6,690 bases of DNA from Halieaceae bacterium UBA3479 (GTDB lineage: Bacteria; Pseudomonadota; Gammaproteobacteria; Pseudomonadales; Halieaceae), in assembly GCA_002377985.1 (NCBI GenBank), contig DFQW01000199.1, positions 1-6,690 on the forward strand, written 5' to 3'. Under the pieces are notes generated by a model, which worked only from the letters and a program-made list of their open reading frames with translations, ran no database searches and was not told the origin of the DNA. This document shows, piece by piece, positions 6,339-6,690 of the stretch; the first letter of the stretch is position 1, and each line of letters opens with the position of its first letter. The position numbers and the translations under genes are program-made.

Positions 6339-6366
6339 GGCTGAATGCTTCACGAGGCATGAGGCC
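6339..6366. other. Hairpin between convergent genes, possible weak terminator
   Basis: ATGCTT (6345-6350) pairs with AGGCAT (6355-6360), including one T-G pair, around a CACG loop. GGCT (6339-6342) can extend the stem against AGGCC (6362-6366) with a small internal loop or bulge. It sits in the 57-nt gap between the regulator stop and the converging dioxygenase stop. No T-tract follows on either strand, so classical intrinsic termination is not supported. Confidence 0.3.
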
Positions 6367-6385
6367 TACACAAGCATCGGACTGG

Positions 6386-6690
6386 TCAGTCTTGGAGTGT
6401 CCCTAAGTCAAACCCTGTATTCGCGGGAGAAGCAAACTGCCAGTTGGTGCGCCATACCTCCCTCGAAACAGATCCTACGGGCACCGGCTCTCTGCTAAAC
6501 CCCTGTTGGCACTCTATGAGCGGCTCCACAACAACATCGTATCGAGGCACCATGAAGAAAGGGAAGCTGTAGCGCTCCTTCCCCGAGGCATTGACGACTT
6601 TGTGAGGTGTAGAGACAAAGTACCCACCAGACCAAAGCTCCAGTAGGTCGCCTATATTCACCACCATCGTATCGGGTGGGGCAACGATCT
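6386..6690 (-). CDS. Isopenicillin N synthase-like 2OG-Fe(II) dioxygenase, C-terminal part (truncated by window edge)
   Basis: The frame runs from the TGA at 6386-6388 leftward-transcribed to the window edge without a stop. The ATG at 6667 is internal, because the codons before it continue the family motif (VAPPDT-MVVNIGDLLELW). About 100 residues are visible. They are the end of the double-stranded beta-helix core of the isopenicillin N synthase/plant-type 2-oxoglutarate oxygenase family: VVNIGDLLELWSGG, then STPHKVVN, whose His (codon 6602-6604) is the distal iron ligand, then ERYSFPFF, where Arg and Ser form the Arg-x-Ser motif that binds the 2-oxoglutarate carboxylate. The proximal His-x-Asp lies outside the window. 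Bacterial members have varied, mostly unknown substrates, so none is proposed. The gene converges on the regulator gene and is probably not part of the tyrosine operon, though this cannot be excluded. Confidence 0.85.
   Translation of the reverse strand, partial: IVAPPDTMVVNIGDLLELWSGGYFVSTPHKVVNASGKERYSFPFFMVPRYDVVVEPLIECQQGFSREPVPVGSVSREVWRTNWQFASPANTGFDLGTLQD

Noticed and set aside
1..6690. tRNA or rRNA genes, CRISPR arrays, insertion sequences, integration sites
   Set aside because: I saw no cloverleaf-like sequence, regular repeat-spacer pattern, transposase motif or long terminal inverted repeats. The window is densely filled by metabolic genes.

Overview
The window looks like chromosomal DNA of a Gram-negative proteobacterium, most likely a marine gammaproteobacterium. 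A Halieaceae (OM60/NOR5)-type organism is my guess from the protein flavour and moderate GC; it is not proven by the sequence. The core is a compact aromatic amino acid (phenylalanine/tyrosine) catabolism operon on the minus strand, with a divergent Lrp/AsnC-type regulator.

Layout from left to right. Positions 1-483 (+) hold the C-terminal part of a glutathione S-transferase-like protein cut by the left edge. Positions 484-683 are a convergent intergenic region with a Rho-independent terminator reading rightward (651-685). Positions 684-5725 (-) form a five-gene operon, transcribed in the order hppD, VOC-family gene, fahA, maiA, long-form aromatic amino acid hydroxylase. Its junctions are 20 nt, a 4-nt overlap, 3 nt and 1 nt, so co-transcription and translational coupling are likely. 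Positions 5726-5866 are the divergent control region, with an 8-bp perfect inverted repeat (5823-5830 / 5853-5860). Positions 5867-6328 (+) hold the Lrp/AsnC regulator. Positions 6386-6690 (-) hold the C-terminal part of an isopenicillin N synthase-like 2OG-Fe(II) dioxygenase cut by the right edge.

How the genes work together: the hydroxylase converts phenylalanine to tyrosine. An aminotransferase not in the window gives 4-hydroxyphenylpyruvate, which HppD converts to homogentisate. Maleylacetoacetate isomerase and fumarylacetoacetase finish the pathway to fumarate and acetoacetate. The ring-cleaving step (homogentisate to maleylacetoacetate) has no canonical cupin-type HmgA here. Between hppD and fahA sits instead a VOC-superfamily metalloenzyme with an apparently complete His-Glu-His-Glu metal site. 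This substitution is the most interesting feature of the window. The pterin-recycling dehydratase PhhB is also absent. The hydroxylase is the long (about 570 aa) type, with an insertion inside the iron site and an uncharacterised C-terminal half.

Several starts had to be moved inward from the longest open frame (hppD, VOC, fahA, regulator, hydroxylase), using Shine-Dalgarno sequences, gene junctions and family N-termini.
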